Shown here: piece after piece, positions 1 to 9,354 of the stretch | Layout: every line of letters starts with the position of its first letter | Numbering within the stretch: position 1 is the stretch's first letter | Source of the DNA: Vibrio mimicus CAIM 602 | Lineage (GTDB): Bacteria; Pseudomonadota; Gammaproteobacteria; Enterobacterales; Vibrionaceae | Assembly: GCF_000338875.1 (NCBI RefSeq) | Contig: NZ_AOMO01000024.1 | Location: 186,001-250,000 of the forward strand | Direction of reading: 5' to 3' | Length of the DNA stretch: 64,000 nt | Notes under the pieces: generated by a model | Told to the model about the DNA's origin: nothing | The model's database searches: none | The model's input: the letters and a program-made list of their open reading frames with translations, nothing else | Program-made: the position numbers and the translations under genes

Positions 1-734
1 ATGAACTAGAAATTTTATAATTACTATAGAGTGATGCCGCATAGGCAAACTCTCGGCTTCTATTCCCTTTATAACTTGTACCATTACCACCAAGTAAAGA
101 CATGCCTAGGGTCAAATTATCAAATTGATAATTTCCATCCACAGAAAGAGAATAAACCCATTCTGTTAATACACGTCCATTCATGGTTTGGTATTTGTAG
201 AAATTTTTCCTAAGTCTAGGTGAGACAGAATAATGACCACCGAGCATTTCAAAACTCACCGGCATAGAAAGCCGAAAAGCCGTATAAAGCTCCGTGTCAC
301 GTGATGCTTCTGAGGTAGGAATAGTCAATTGCCCACCAAGCCCTAACCGGCCTGTTTCACCGAAAGCGAAGAGATTAGAGTAGTTTAAACCGACTACGGT
401 ATCTGTCACGTAAGTACCCGTTTTATCCTGAAAGACTCTGTAGCCACCGCCATTAATATAGGCTCGTAGCTGTTCAGACACGGGATAATTCAGCGTGCCA
501 TTCCATGACAAATTGCGGATGGAGCGGTAGTCATCTTTGTCATAAAGATTACTGTCATAAGCCAAAGTGGCTGAGCCTGACAGCTGACAAATCATACACT
601 GCTGCTCTTCATTTAAAGCCATATCACTATTTTGAGTTGTGGCATCACCTTCTGATGACATTGCTGCTGCAGAAAAAAAAGCCAACAACTAAAAATGTTA
701 TAGGATTGACCCTACACTTTTTTATGTTGTGCAT
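1..734 (-). pseudogene. outer-membrane beta-barrel protein, 5' part, frameshifted in a T8 run
   Basis: Partial gene running off the left edge of the window. An ATG at 734 has a GGAAG Shine-Dalgarno 6 bases upstream and begins a good signal peptide (MHNIKKCRVNPITFLVVGFF), but the frame shifts in an eight-T run (minus strand; bases 673-680) and stops soon after. Removing one T joins the signal peptide to ...SAAAMSSEGDATT and to an open frame that continues to base 1. The mature part starts with a Cys pair (CMIC) and then shows alternating, aromatic-rich strands typical of an outer-membrane barrel (for example LRAYINGGGYRVF and LGLGGQLTIP). I do not recognise the family. It lies downstream of the peptide transporter on the same strand. 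Either a phase-variable surface protein, a decaying gene, or a sequencing error. The barrel call is from composition only. Confidence 0.6.
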
Positions 735-922
735 AGTTTACTTCCAAAAAATTCAGTTCTATTTCGAACCAAAAATTGATTTACTGAAAATAATATTTGC
801 AGTAAACCACCCCAGTTAATGACAAAATCATTAACTGAAATTCATTAAATTATTATTTTTATAGATTAATCATTCACAGCAAGCAGAAAAACATCAATTG
901 TTCTTTATTCAAGAGTAAAACT

Positions 923-1744
923 TTATTTTCGGTCTAATTCTCTTTTCCTCCTGTATTTAGGGTGAGTTATCGGGATTGCTGAAAGCAGCTTTTTGGTATA
1001 GTCATTTTTAGGGTTGTTATACACCTCTAGAACATTGCCATACTCAACAATTTTTCCGAAATACATAACGGCAATATTATCGGAAACTTGCTTAACCACA
1101 GATAAATCATGAGAGATAAAAATAATCGCCAAGTTCATTTCCTGCTGTAAAGTCAGCAGCAAATTAATGATTTGCGCTTGAACAGAAACATCCAAGGCCG
1201 ATACAGATTCATCACAAATCAGTAATTTTGGCTTTAATGCTATCGCGCGGGCTATCCCGATCCGTTGACGCTGTCCGCCCGAAAACTCATGGGGGTAGCG
1301 TTCAACCGAATTTGCGGGTAATCCCACTTTTTCAAGTAACTCTAGAACCCATTGTTTACGCTCTTTAGTATTACCCACACCATGAATGATAAACGGCTCT
1401 TCCAATATCATTCCAACCGTGTGACGTTGATTAAGCGACTCAAGCGGATCTTGAAATACAATTTGCATCTCTTTGCGTAATGAGCGCATGACTTTCGCAG
1501 AAAAATGCGTGATATCTTGCCCTTCAAAGAAAATGCGCCCTTCCGTTGGCTCAAAAAGTTTGAGTATGGTTCGACCCAATGTGCTTTTCCCACATCCAGA
1601 CTCACCAACCAGCCCTAACGTTTCTCCTGGCTGGATTGAAAAAGAGACGCCATCAACAGCTTTAACGGTATATCCGCGTCGGAACAGTTTTTTTCCAGAC
1701 ACAAAATGCTGTTTAAGGTTTTCAATTTTGAGTAGCGCTTGCAT
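923..1744 (-). CDS. peptide ABC transporter ATP-binding protein (OppF/DppF type)
   Basis: 273-residue ATPase of a peptide/nickel-type ABC importer, acting at the cytoplasmic face of the inner membrane. Visible motifs are Walker A GESGCGKST (about residue 48), the Q-loop VFQDPLESLNQR, signature FSGGQRQR, Walker B LLICDES and the H-loop FISHD. The C-terminal extension after the H-loop is typical of OppF/DppF. It is the last gene of the transporter operon, starting 2 bases after the stop of the companion ATPase, so the two should be translated together as the heterodimeric ATPase. In E. coli Yej the two ATPase halves are fused as YejF; here they are separate genes. Substrate is not evident from the sequence. 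Confidence 0.93.
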   Translation of the reverse strand: MQALLKIENLKQHFVSGKKLFRRGYTVKAVDGVSFSIQPGETLGLVGESGCGKSTLGRTILKLFEPTEGRIFFEGQDITHFSAKVMRSLRKEMQIVFQDPLESLNQRHTVGMILEEPFIIHGVGNTKERKQWVLELLEKVGLPANSVERYPHEFSGGQRQRIGIARAIALKPKLLICDESVSALDVSVQAQIINLLLTLQQEMNLAIIFISHDLSVVKQVSDNIAVMYFGKIVEYGNVLEVYNNPKNDYTKKLLSAIPITHPKYRRKRELDRK

Positions 1745-1746
1745 GA

Positions 1747-2613
1747 TTACCCCTTAAACTCCGGAAATAACTGAGGATCTATAGGCTTAATGGAGATCAG
1801 TTGCTTGGGAGTATGCTCCAAGCTAGGCATTAAGCTCATTAAACGCTCGGTATACGGGTGCTGTGGCTCATCGAACAAGGAAAACACATCCGCATGCTCA
1901 ACCACTTTCCCCGCGTACATCACTGCAACTTCATCACAAACTTCAGCCACTACGCCTAAATCATGGGTAATAAAAATCACCGCCATACCGGTTTCTTGCT
2001 GCAAATCCTGAATCAGTTCTAAGATCGAAGCTTGTACTGTGACATCTAACGCTGTCGTCGGCTCATCGCAGATCAACACTTCAGGTTTACAAGCCAGCGC
2101 CATGGCAATCATCACTCGCTGGCGCATCCCTCCAGAGAGATTATGCGGATACTCATCAAAACGTTTATCCGCCATCGGGATGCGAACTTTCTCTAGCATT
2201 TCCAACGCATGTTTACGCAAAGCAGCACGATTCAGCTCAGGGCGATGCAAAGCCAGAACTTCCATCAATTGTTTACCAACTGTGTGTACTGGATTTAGTG
2301 CCGTCATCGGGTCTTGGAAAATGATCGAAATACGATCCCCACGCATCGAGTACATCTCTTTAGGTGGGAGCTTTACCAAGTCTGTGCCTCGGTAAAGGAT
2401 TTCTCCGCCAATCACTCGTCCATAGGGTTTCGGTAGCAGTCCCATGATGGACATAGCCGTAACACTTTTACCGCAGCCAGACTCACCAACCAAACCCAGT
2501 GTGCGTCCCTTTTTTACATCAAAGCTCACACCATGCAGAATCTTCACTGGACCATTATCGGTCATGAACTCTGTCTCAAGCTGTTTGACACTAAGTACTA
2601 CATCCTCGTTCAT
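1747..2613 (-). CDS. peptide ABC transporter ATP-binding protein (OppD/DppD type)
   Basis: 288-residue ATPase pairing with the downstream OppF-type subunit. Motifs in order: Walker A GESGCGKSV, Q-loop IIFQDPMTALNPVH, signature LSGGMRQRV, Walker B LICDEPTTALD and H-loop FITHD. The C-terminal tail with the HPYTERL segment is the usual OppD/DppD oligopeptide-transporter extension. It begins 17 bases after the solute-binding protein gene and ends 2 bases before the next gene, so it is an internal operon cistron. The start at 2613 (MNEDVVLSVKQLE) fits the usual N-terminus of the family. Nothing unusual is seen. Confidence 0.93.
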   Translation of the reverse strand: MNEDVVLSVKQLETEFMTDNGPVKILHGVSFDVKKGRTLGLVGESGCGKSVTAMSIMGLLPKPYGRVIGGEILYRGTDLVKLPPKEMYSMRGDRISIIFQDPMTALNPVHTVGKQLMEVLALHRPELNRAALRKHALEMLEKVRIPMADKRFDEYPHNLSGGMRQRVMIAMALACKPEVLICDEPTTALDVTVQASILELIQDLQQETGMAVIFITHDLGVVAEVCDEVAVMYAGKVVEHADVFSLFDEPQHPYTERLMSLMPSLEHTPKQLISIKPIDPQLFPEFKG

Positions 2614-2630
2614 TGCCAGTGCCCTACTCG

Positions 2631-4460
2631 TTACAGCTTGTACTTCAAATCAAGCATAGTGACAGGCTCAAAAGTTTTGCCGCTTTTCATCGCTTTCTCT
2701 GTTTCTTGCTTTACCTCTGAATCAATCCAGAAAGTATGTAAGCCGATCCCACGATCAATCGGGAACATCGCTTGCGTGCGCTTGGTCATAGGATTTTTCG
2801 GAAATTGAATCCAACGCCAATGTGCTTCACGTGCGTAAGTCACCATATATCCCGGTACGATGACATAAGCATCCGTAATCAACTGCTGAATTTGTTGTGA
2901 CAATGCCTGCTTTTTCTGAACATCAAACTCATTTTTATATTGTTCAATCAACTCATCCAACTGGGGAGAACTGTAATTGGTGTGGCTGTTAGTTTGAGGT
3001 TTATTGGCGTTAGCAGAATGGAAATACTCCCAGTAGGCCGGAACATCCGATGTACCCATATTCACAAATGCTAACTCGTGTTTTTTCTCTAGGATGTACT
3101 TAAATGCTGAGGATCCATCGACCAGATTGAGGGTAAACTCAAGGCCTGCTTGCTTTGCTTGTTCTTTCAAAAAGGCGATACGTGGTGTCCACGAACTTAC
3201 GCCATAAGTAATTGCGAAAGAAAGACGCTCACCTTTTGCGTTGATGCGAATGCCATCAGAACCGATTTTTCCAAAGCCAGCAGCCTCAAAAAACTGAATG
3301 GCTTTTTCTGGCTCAAAGCGTGGTGGTTGTGGATTAGGTAAATCATATCCACCATGTCCAAAACCCATTGCGTTAGGCTTACGCGAATAATCACCACGCG
3401 TGATTTTTTCAATCATGCCGTCATAATCGGTCGCATAAGTTAAGCCTTTACGTACGTTCGCATCCCCTAGATGCGGCATGGAAACATTCATCCATAAACC
3501 ACCCGCCCCTTGTGGCATTTGGTTGTAACCCCAAAATTTGTGGATGTAACCCTTGTCATAGAGTTCACCCTTGGCTTTTTCATGCCACAGCGCAGGTAAA
3601 ATCATATTAAAGGCATCTAATGAGCCTTTTTCGAAATGTTTAAGGGCAATATCTTCATCACGGATAATGGTGAAGCGGATCTTATCTACGTTAAAACGAT
3701 TTTGATAATAGCGGTTGCTGTAACCCCACCAATCATCTCCCACATGCTTAAACGTGATACTTTTTCCTTTCTTCACTTCTTCCAAATAGTAAGCATTGGT
3801 TGTCGGCTCACCTTCAAAGTTGTAGCGACGGACATAATCGTCATCGATACCATCTTTGTTCTCATCTTTCTTCGGATTCGCATAGAAATGCTCTGGACGG
3901 GGAACAAAAGATCCTAAGGTATAAAGTAAGTCTTCAGGGTTCTTTTCAACCTTGCTGACGGCCGCAAAAGTGTGGTCATCAATCTTGATCACATCTTCGA
4001 TGACTGTGGTGTAGTACTCGTTAAACCAAGGAGCAACGATATCTGGAGAACGATAAAATTTGAGCATAAACACAAAGTCATCAGCCGTGACTTTTTCGCC
4101 GTCAGACCACTTGGCTTGCGGATTAAGCTTGAAGTAAACCGTTTTATTATCGCCAGCAAATGCCCATTCATTAGCAAGCTGCGGGATCCACTCTAAGGTA
4201 TCAGGATGTTTAGCGACTAAAGCGGGAACATCATCCAAAAAATGACCTCTTAAACCCGAATTAGAATCCGGACCGACACTGCGTAATGTTTGAGGAAAAC
4301 TCAGTAAATGAGTGCGATACGTACCACCACGCTTCGCCTCTGGAGAAGCGAATACGGGTTCATCCCAGTTGGTTTGCCACTGGAGATCACTAGGTAATGA
4401 AGCTGCATAGGCTGTCGTGCTGACCGCTGCGATAGCGGATGCGATTAAGAGTTTTTTCAT
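2631..4460 (-). CDS. peptide ABC transporter periplasmic solute-binding protein (family 5, YejA-like)
   Basis: 609-residue extracellular solute-binding protein, family 5. It has a clear Sec signal peptide (MKKLLIASAIAAVSTTAYA, then ASLPSDL). Family features include the early RGGTYRTH segment, LANEWAF, and the WSDGEKVTADDFVFML core where ligand-binding proteins of oligopeptide systems converge. At about 600 residues it is longer than OppA/DppA and close to YejA of the E. coli YejABEF system (microcin C and small-peptide import). It is placed between the permease genes and the ATPase genes. It should deliver peptides to the YejB/YejE-type channel, but that channel's first permease gene is frameshifted here, so the system may not function as assembled. 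Confidence 0.9.
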   Translation of the reverse strand: MKKLLIASAIAAVSTTAYAASLPSDLQWQTNWDEPVFASPEAKRGGTYRTHLLSFPQTLRSVGPDSNSGLRGHFLDDVPALVAKHPDTLEWIPQLANEWAFAGDNKTVYFKLNPQAKWSDGEKVTADDFVFMLKFYRSPDIVAPWFNEYYTTVIEDVIKIDDHTFAAVSKVEKNPEDLLYTLGSFVPRPEHFYANPKKDENKDGIDDDYVRRYNFEGEPTTNAYYLEEVKKGKSITFKHVGDDWWGYSNRYYQNRFNVDKIRFTIIRDEDIALKHFEKGSLDAFNMILPALWHEKAKGELYDKGYIHKFWGYNQMPQGAGGLWMNVSMPHLGDANVRKGLTYATDYDGMIEKITRGDYSRKPNAMGFGHGGYDLPNPQPPRFEPEKAIQFFEAAGFGKIGSDGIRINAKGERLSFAITYGVSSWTPRIAFLKEQAKQAGLEFTLNLVDGSSAFKYILEKKHELAFVNMGTSDVPAYWEYFHSANANKPQTNSHTNYSSPQLDELIEQYKNEFDVQKKQALSQQIQQLITDAYVIVPGYMVTYAREAHWRWIQFPKNPMTKRTQAMFPIDRGIGLHTFWIDSEVKQETEKAMKSGKTFEPVTMLDLKYKL

Positions 4461-4489
4461 GCTAAACCTTCCCTATTCTTACTTATCCA

Positions 4490-5533
4490 TCACACGTAAC
4501 GTGTGTACTTCTTCGGATCAAACGCAGCGCGAATCGCTTCACCAATAAACGTCACCATGACGAGTACAGAGACAATCGCTGTCACGACGGAAGCAACTAT
4601 CCAAGGTGAATCCAGATTCGACTTTCCTTGTTGTAATAATTCGCCCCAACTTGGTGTTGGTGGCATTAATCCTAGCCCTAAATAATCTAACGCTGTCAGT
4701 GCCGTGATGTTGGCGGCAATCGTAAATGGTGCCAACGTCACAATCATCACCATCGTATTGGGCAAAATATGGTGGAACAAAATTCGCGCTGTCGATGCAC
4801 CCAAGGCCCGTGCAGCAGTTACATACTCACGTGCTGACTCTTTGTAAGTCATGGTACGCATGTACCAGGTGATCCCAATCCAACCAAACAGTACATTGAT
4901 TGCCACAAAGAGCACAAAGGTTGGCTGGGTGATAGAAACTAAGATCATGATGACGTAGAGGAAAGGCACCATAGACCAAACTTCAATTACGCGTTGTGCC
5001 AATAAATCAAAACGACCTCCAAAGAACCCCATAGCACACCCAACAACAGTGCCGATGGCATATGAGATGGCCATAGTCAGCAACGCAAAACCCATCGCGG
5101 TGCGAAATCCATACACTAATCGTGCGAGTACATCGCGCCCTATGACATCCGTCCCGAGATAATGTTGAGTCTCAGCATTTGGGGCTAATGGTGGAAACTC
5201 ACCGCTAAAATCCTGCTCATAGGGATTCCAAGGCACCAACGGCAAAATAACAAAATCATCGCCATTCTCTTGCTCAAACAGTGTTTTCAACTGACGATAA
5301 TCGGTTTCACTTGAGTAATCCAACCCAAATTGTGTACCACTGTAAACACTGCTCACCACAGGTAAATACCATTGACCTTGGTATTTCACTACTAAGGCTC
5401 GGCTGTTAATAAAAAATTCTGCAAACAGTGAAAGAACCAATAAAATTGAAAGAAGAATAAATGACCAATATCCACGCTTAATTTCTTTAAACGCTTTGAG
5501 TTTTTTTCTGGTTAATGGACTGATTGTTATCAT
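4490..5533 (-). CDS. peptide ABC transporter permease (YejE/DppC type)
   Basis: 347-residue inner-membrane permease. One N-terminal membrane segment (about residues 22-42) is followed by a roughly 90-residue periplasmic insert (ALVVKYQGQWYLP... to ...YLGTDVIGRDVLARL) that is characteristic of YejE rather than of short DppC proteins. Five further membrane helices follow, with the EAA loop seen as YVTAARALGASTARILFHHILPN minus its ends. The ATG overlaps the TAA of the intact reading of the upstream permease (TAATG at 5531-5535), which implies translational coupling. The frameshift in that upstream gene moves its stop some 70 bases earlier and could therefore also reduce translation of this gene. 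Confidence 0.9.
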   Translation of the reverse strand: MITISPLTRKKLKAFKEIKRGYWSFILLSILLVLSLFAEFFINSRALVVKYQGQWYLPVVSSVYSGTQFGLDYSSETDYRQLKTLFEQENGDDFVILPLVPWNPYEQDFSGEFPPLAPNAETQHYLGTDVIGRDVLARLVYGFRTAMGFALLTMAISYAIGTVVGCAMGFFGGRFDLLAQRVIEVWSMVPFLYVIMILVSITQPTFVLFVAINVLFGWIGITWYMRTMTYKESAREYVTAARALGASTARILFHHILPNTMVMIVTLAPFTIAANITALTALDYLGLGLMPPTPSWGELLQQGKSNLDSPWIVASVVTAIVSVLVMVTFIGEAIRAAFDPKKYTRYV

Positions 5534-6554
5534 TACTCACCAAACCTTACTCGTGGATCTGTCGCTGCAACACACAAATCAGACAATATATTCCCGACCA
5601 TTAGCATCACGCATTAATTGCCACGATCCCCATAACGACCGGATAATCACGTTCCATAATAGATTCATAACCAAGAAGGCCAATACCATCTATATTAAAA
5701 ATCACTTCAATAAGGAATGAACCTGTCATGAAAAATAGCAATGAATTACCAAAATGACTTGCGACTGGAATCAAGCTATTTTGTAACGCATGCTTTCTTA
5801 CCGCCTTATTAAATGGCAAACCTTTCGCAATAGCCGTACGAATATAATCAGTTGACAAGTTCTCCATCAGGCTATTTTTCATGGTCATCGTTAATGTTGC
5901 GAAATCACCAATTAAGTAACAGACAAGGGGTAAAACTGCATGCCACATAATGTCTTTAAACTTCTCCGAAAAGGTTTTATAGTCAGAGAAATCATCACCT
6001 ACAAATCCCCCCATCGGGAACCATTCCAAGTGGTATGCGAACACCGTGATGAGAAAGACACCGACAACATAGCCTGGCAGAGCATAGCCAACAAAGATCA
6101 GAATCGATGATGCGGAGTCAAACACCGAGCCATGCTTTATCGCTTTATAATACCCAAGAGGAATCGAAATAAAGTAACTAATAAAAAACGTCATACCGCC
6201 ATAAAATAAGGATACAGGTAAACGTTCAGCAATCATTTCACTGACAGGTTCGTAATAGCGAGTTGACTCACCAAAATCGAGCACAATTATTTTACTTAGC
6301 CAGTCGAAATAAGCTTCTAGAACAGGCTTATCTAACCCATAAAATGCATTGAGCTGTGCGATTTGATCATCGGATAAAGCATTACTCTCACTCACTGACG
6401 AATAATTAGCACTGTCAGACATTGACTGCATACTGGCTAACATTCGCTCGACCGGGCCTCCCGGAACAAATCGAGTGATGGCAAAAATTAGAATAGTAAT
6501 ACCTAAGAATGTTGGAACAATTAAAGCCAACCTTCGTAAAATATATGATAACAC
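5533..6554 (-). pseudogene. peptide ABC transporter permease (YejB/DppB type), C-terminal frameshift
   Basis: First gene of the transporter operon. The open frame gives 315 residues (N-terminus MLSYILRRLALIVPTFLGI, EAA-type loop ending near KHALQNSLIPVASHFGN) and stops at a TGA at 5607-5609 after ...VVMGIVAINA. YejB/DppB proteins normally continue with one more helix and a DPRVRFG-type tail. That tail is present in the next frame: VMLMVGNILSDLCV followed by AATDPRVRFGE, ending at the TAA at 5533-5535 that overlaps the next ATG. Restoring one base near 5609-5611 (for example GCGGTG instead of GCGTG) repairs the gene, so this looks like a one-base deletion or sequence error. If real, the last helix is lost. 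Confidence 0.8.
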
Positions 6555-7124
6555 TTACAAGCGCACTCCATGCCGTAAAATACGAGTTATCAAGATCAAT
6601 ACATCCGGTAAAGATCTCCTTTTGAAGATGGTTAATTAACCATCGAACAAGAATGACGTTTCTTTTTCATCTCGGGAGCACATTTAAACCAAAAGTGAAT
6701 TAAAATATCAAATACTATCTGAACTAGAATTTACCTTATCAATAACTACAAAGCTGCATACATAATCTTCTGCATACTGATTTTACGGCGATTTCATAAC
6801 AAGATGTTCTAGGCAATCGTTTTTATCAGAAAGATTCACTACAAAAATACATAGAGGCAGCATTTTCAAAACCCACCTTAAGCATAAAAACTGCATAATT
6901 ATTATGTGTAATAATTTATTTATAATTTACACGAATGCGACACATGTCTTACATATTGTTTTCGTGAGTAAAAAACGGCTCATTAAAAGCAGGGGAACCA
7001 CCTCTATCCCCCCTCCTTTTGGTGAAGAAGCTTGAAAGCTTTACTCAAGCCTCTCACCTCAAATCGATGTCATTTCCTAAAAATTCGGCTCTCAATACAT
7101 CATCAATCCTGCGTTTTATTTCTG

Positions 7125-7139
7125 TTCTCAAATTGAGAT
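7125..7139 (+). promoter_or_regulatory. SypG-type enhancer palindrome upstream of the matrix operon
   Basis: TTCTCA-AAT-TGAGAT, one mismatch from the perfect palindrome TTCTCA-N3-TGAGAA found in front of sypI and sypM. It ends 38 bases before the -24 box of the sigma54 promoter at 7177. That SypG binds here is inferred from the shared motif; V. fischeri SypG is known to use an enhancer beginning TTCTCA. Confidence 0.6.
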
Positions 7140-7176
7140 AAGAAAACGAATTCATTTAAAAACAATAAGTTAATTT

Positions 7177-7192
7177 TGGCTTGTTTTTTGCT
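7177..7192 (+). promoter_or_regulatory. sigma54 (-24/-12) promoter, matrix operon
   Basis: TGGCTTGTTTTTTGCT: GG and GC exactly 12 bases apart, with a perfect TTGCT at -12 and TGGC at -24. It lies 42 bases before the ATG at 7234. Confidence 0.7.
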
Positions 7193-7233
7193 CATCTACC
7201 TTATCAACCTTCCACAACAAACTAGGTGACGGT

Positions 7234-9345
7234 ATGCACTTACAATTATGGTGTTTCATCATGTTGATGTTGGTTTCTATTCGAACTATCGCTGCACCTT
7301 TTGAAACTTGTCCAAGCAAAGCGTATTTATTCCAAGCTTCTCCGGTACAGGTTTATGGTGTGAACTTAGTAACGGGGCAAACCGCTCTGCTACAAAGCAA
7401 TACGGGGCTAAACGGAAATATCAATGCCGTTGGCTTTGATTTTCAAGATCGCTATATCTACGGTTACGATACCAACAACAAGCGATTAGTTCGGTTAGGC
7501 TCTGATTTTCAGGTAGAAACTCTTAATACCCTTGGACTGCCGCAGGACTACACCTTCTTTGTTGGGGATGTTTATAACCATGTTTTTTATCTTTACCGAC
7601 AAGGTAAAGGCTTATTTAAAATCGATCTAAGTCCTTTAGACAGTGACCCAAATGCGGTACTCATCGTCGAACAAATCTCGACAACAGCGACAGTCAACCT
7701 CACCGATTTCGCTTTTCATCCCGCAGATGGCAGCTTGTACGGTGTCGATAACTCAACCGGAGGCTTGTATCTGTTTGATACGGACACGGGTGTCAGCAGT
7801 TACATTGGTAATGTCGGCCAAACAGGTACTTTTGGCGCTGGCTACTTTGATGTGGATGGCTATTACTACATCTCACGCAATAGTGATGGAAAGATATTCC
7901 GGATTAATCTCTCAAAGCCTGATTTGATCGCGCAAGGCAATGTTCCTGCCGTGCACTTTGCTGACGGCCCGTCCTCAAACCAGAATGATGGTGCGCGTTG
8001 TGCGAATGCTCCTGTGATCGATGAAGACTCAACCATTGATTTTGGTGATGCTCCGGATAGCTACCGTACCACATTAGCGTCCAATGGCCCGCGTCATCAA
8101 ATGGATGGAGTGACATGGTTAGGCTCAGCACCAGACGGTGAACAGTCAGGTCAGCCTTTTCCAGCCAGTGACGACAAAGCCGGCATTGATGACGAAGATG
8201 GGGTTGGCTTTGTCACTGCTTTAGAAGCGGGTCTGGAAGCATTAATCACAGTGAATGCTTCCACTTCGGGTTATCTTTCTGCTTGGTTTGACTGGAATCG
8301 TGATGGCGACTTTGATGATGCAGGAGAGCAAGTCTTTACCGACCAACTACTGAACAGCGGGCAAAATGTACTGATTTTCACGGTCGCCCAACAAGCGACT
8401 ATGGGTTCAAGTTGGAGCCGTTTTCGCTTTAGCCAACAAAAAGGGTTGAATGCGTACGGAGGTTCAACATCTGGAGAAGTGGAAGACTACCCTATTACCA
8501 TCTCCGCGAATGGGGTCGCGATACGCTATTTTCCTAGTGAAACCACTTACGCTACGGTCGCCTTTGAGGACAACTGGCCACATTTAGCCGACTATGACAT
8601 GAACGATGTGGTGATCCGTTACCGAGTCACCGAAACACTGCAAGATAACCAAGTCGCACAGATTCGGATTGATGGCTACCTTGCAGCTTATGGCGCGGGT
8701 TATCACAACGGTTTTGCTATTCGCTTATCAGGCCTTACTCGCAGTGCTATTGATACCAACTTAACCCGTCAGTATCACAATGATGTGTTGCAACCAAACA
8801 GCGGGTTGGAGATGGATTCGAATGAAGCAATCTTCATCATTTCCGAGGATCTTTCACGCGCATTCCCGCGGCTTTGTACTTACTTCCGAACCGACAATCA
8901 ATGCACGGAAGACATTGGCTTTAACTTCAGTCTTATCATTGCTATTGAGCGCAGTAGTGATGTGAGTCAGCTGATCGCAATGCCATATGATCCTTTCATT
9001 TTTGCCACTCCCGGTATTTATCATGGGGAAGGGATAACCTTCCAACCGGGTCGCAAATGGGAAGTTCATCTTGCCGATTACCCTGCCACTGAGAAGTTTG
9101 ATGCAGCTAATTTATATGGCGCTGGCGTTGATACCAGTGACCCAGCTCAACAACGTTTTTTCAAAAACGCGAACAATCTGCCATGGGCCTTACTGATCAC
9201 CGATGAATGGCAATGGCCCTATGAACGTAGCGATTTAGTACGTACTTATCCGCAGTTCAGTGCTTACGCCCAATCAGCAGGGCAACAGAAACAGAGTTGG
9301 TTCAACAACGCCTTCAACAACTGCGCATACTGCTATAACCCTTAG
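7234..9345 (+). CDS. secreted GEVED- and LruC-domain protein, putative biofilm matrix protein
   Basis: 703 residues with an N-terminal signal peptide ending near IRTIAA. Residues about 25-255 form repeated short strands (FQDRYIYGYDTNN, FHPADGSLYGVDN, YYISRNSDGKIFRI) suggestive of a beta-propeller. Next comes an acidic, Asp-rich segment (IDFGDAPDSY, DDEDG, WFDWNRDGDFDDAGE), probably calcium-binding, which closes with GEVEDYPI, the GEVED-domain hallmark. The C-terminal part opens with FEDNWPHLADYDMNDVV, the LruC-domain signature. A ladder of surface/matrix domains and no catalytic motif point to a structural extracellular protein. It heads a three-gene operon with a sigma54 promoter and SypG-like enhancer, so it is probably co-expressed with the syp polysaccharide. 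A matrix role is inference. Start supported by TAGGTGA eight bases upstream. Confidence 0.8.
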   Translation: MHLQLWCFIMLMLVSIRTIAAPFETCPSKAYLFQASPVQVYGVNLVTGQTALLQSNTGLNGNINAVGFDFQDRYIYGYDTNNKRLVRLGSDFQVETLNTLGLPQDYTFFVGDVYNHVFYLYRQGKGLFKIDLSPLDSDPNAVLIVEQISTTATVNLTDFAFHPADGSLYGVDNSTGGLYLFDTDTGVSSYIGNVGQTGTFGAGYFDVDGYYYISRNSDGKIFRINLSKPDLIAQGNVPAVHFADGPSSNQNDGARCANAPVIDEDSTIDFGDAPDSYRTTLASNGPRHQMDGVTWLGSAPDGEQSGQPFPASDDKAGIDDEDGVGFVTALEAGLEALITVNASTSGYLSAWFDWNRDGDFDDAGEQVFTDQLLNSGQNVLIFTVAQQATMGSSWSRFRFSQQKGLNAYGGSTSGEVEDYPITISANGVAIRYFPSETTYATVAFEDNWPHLADYDMNDVVIRYRVTETLQDNQVAQIRIDGYLAAYGAGYHNGFAIRLSGLTRSAIDTNLTRQYHNDVLQPNSGLEMDSNEAIFIISEDLSRAFPRLCTYFRTDNQCTEDIGFNFSLIIAIERSSDVSQLIAMPYDPFIFATPGIYHGEGITFQPGRKWEVHLADYPATEKFDAANLYGAGVDTSDPAQQRFFKNANNLPWALLITDEWQWPYERSDLVRTYPQFSAYAQSAGQQKQSWFNNAFNNCAYCYNP

Positions 9346-9354
9346 GAGGACACC

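Larger units (their letters stand above)
6555..7233. other. 679-bp divergent intergenic region
   Basis: No convincing gene. It separates the leftward transporter operon from the rightward matrix-protein operon and should hold both promoters. The middle (about 6690-6960) is AT-rich. A short inverted pairing GGGG...CCCC lies at about 6994-7012, and an AAGCTT-centred repeat follows near 7028-7040; neither has a T-run that would make a terminator. The right end carries the enhancer-like palindrome and the sigma54 promoter listed separately. Confidence 0.6.

Noticed and set aside
505..819. 104-codon plus-strand frame
   Set aside because: Overlaps the barrel gene on the other strand, which has signal peptide, ribosome site and coherent strands.
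6990..7045. Possible cyclic-di-GMP or other riboswitch
   Set aside because: G- and C-runs pair loosely, but the conserved riboswitch core segments are absent.
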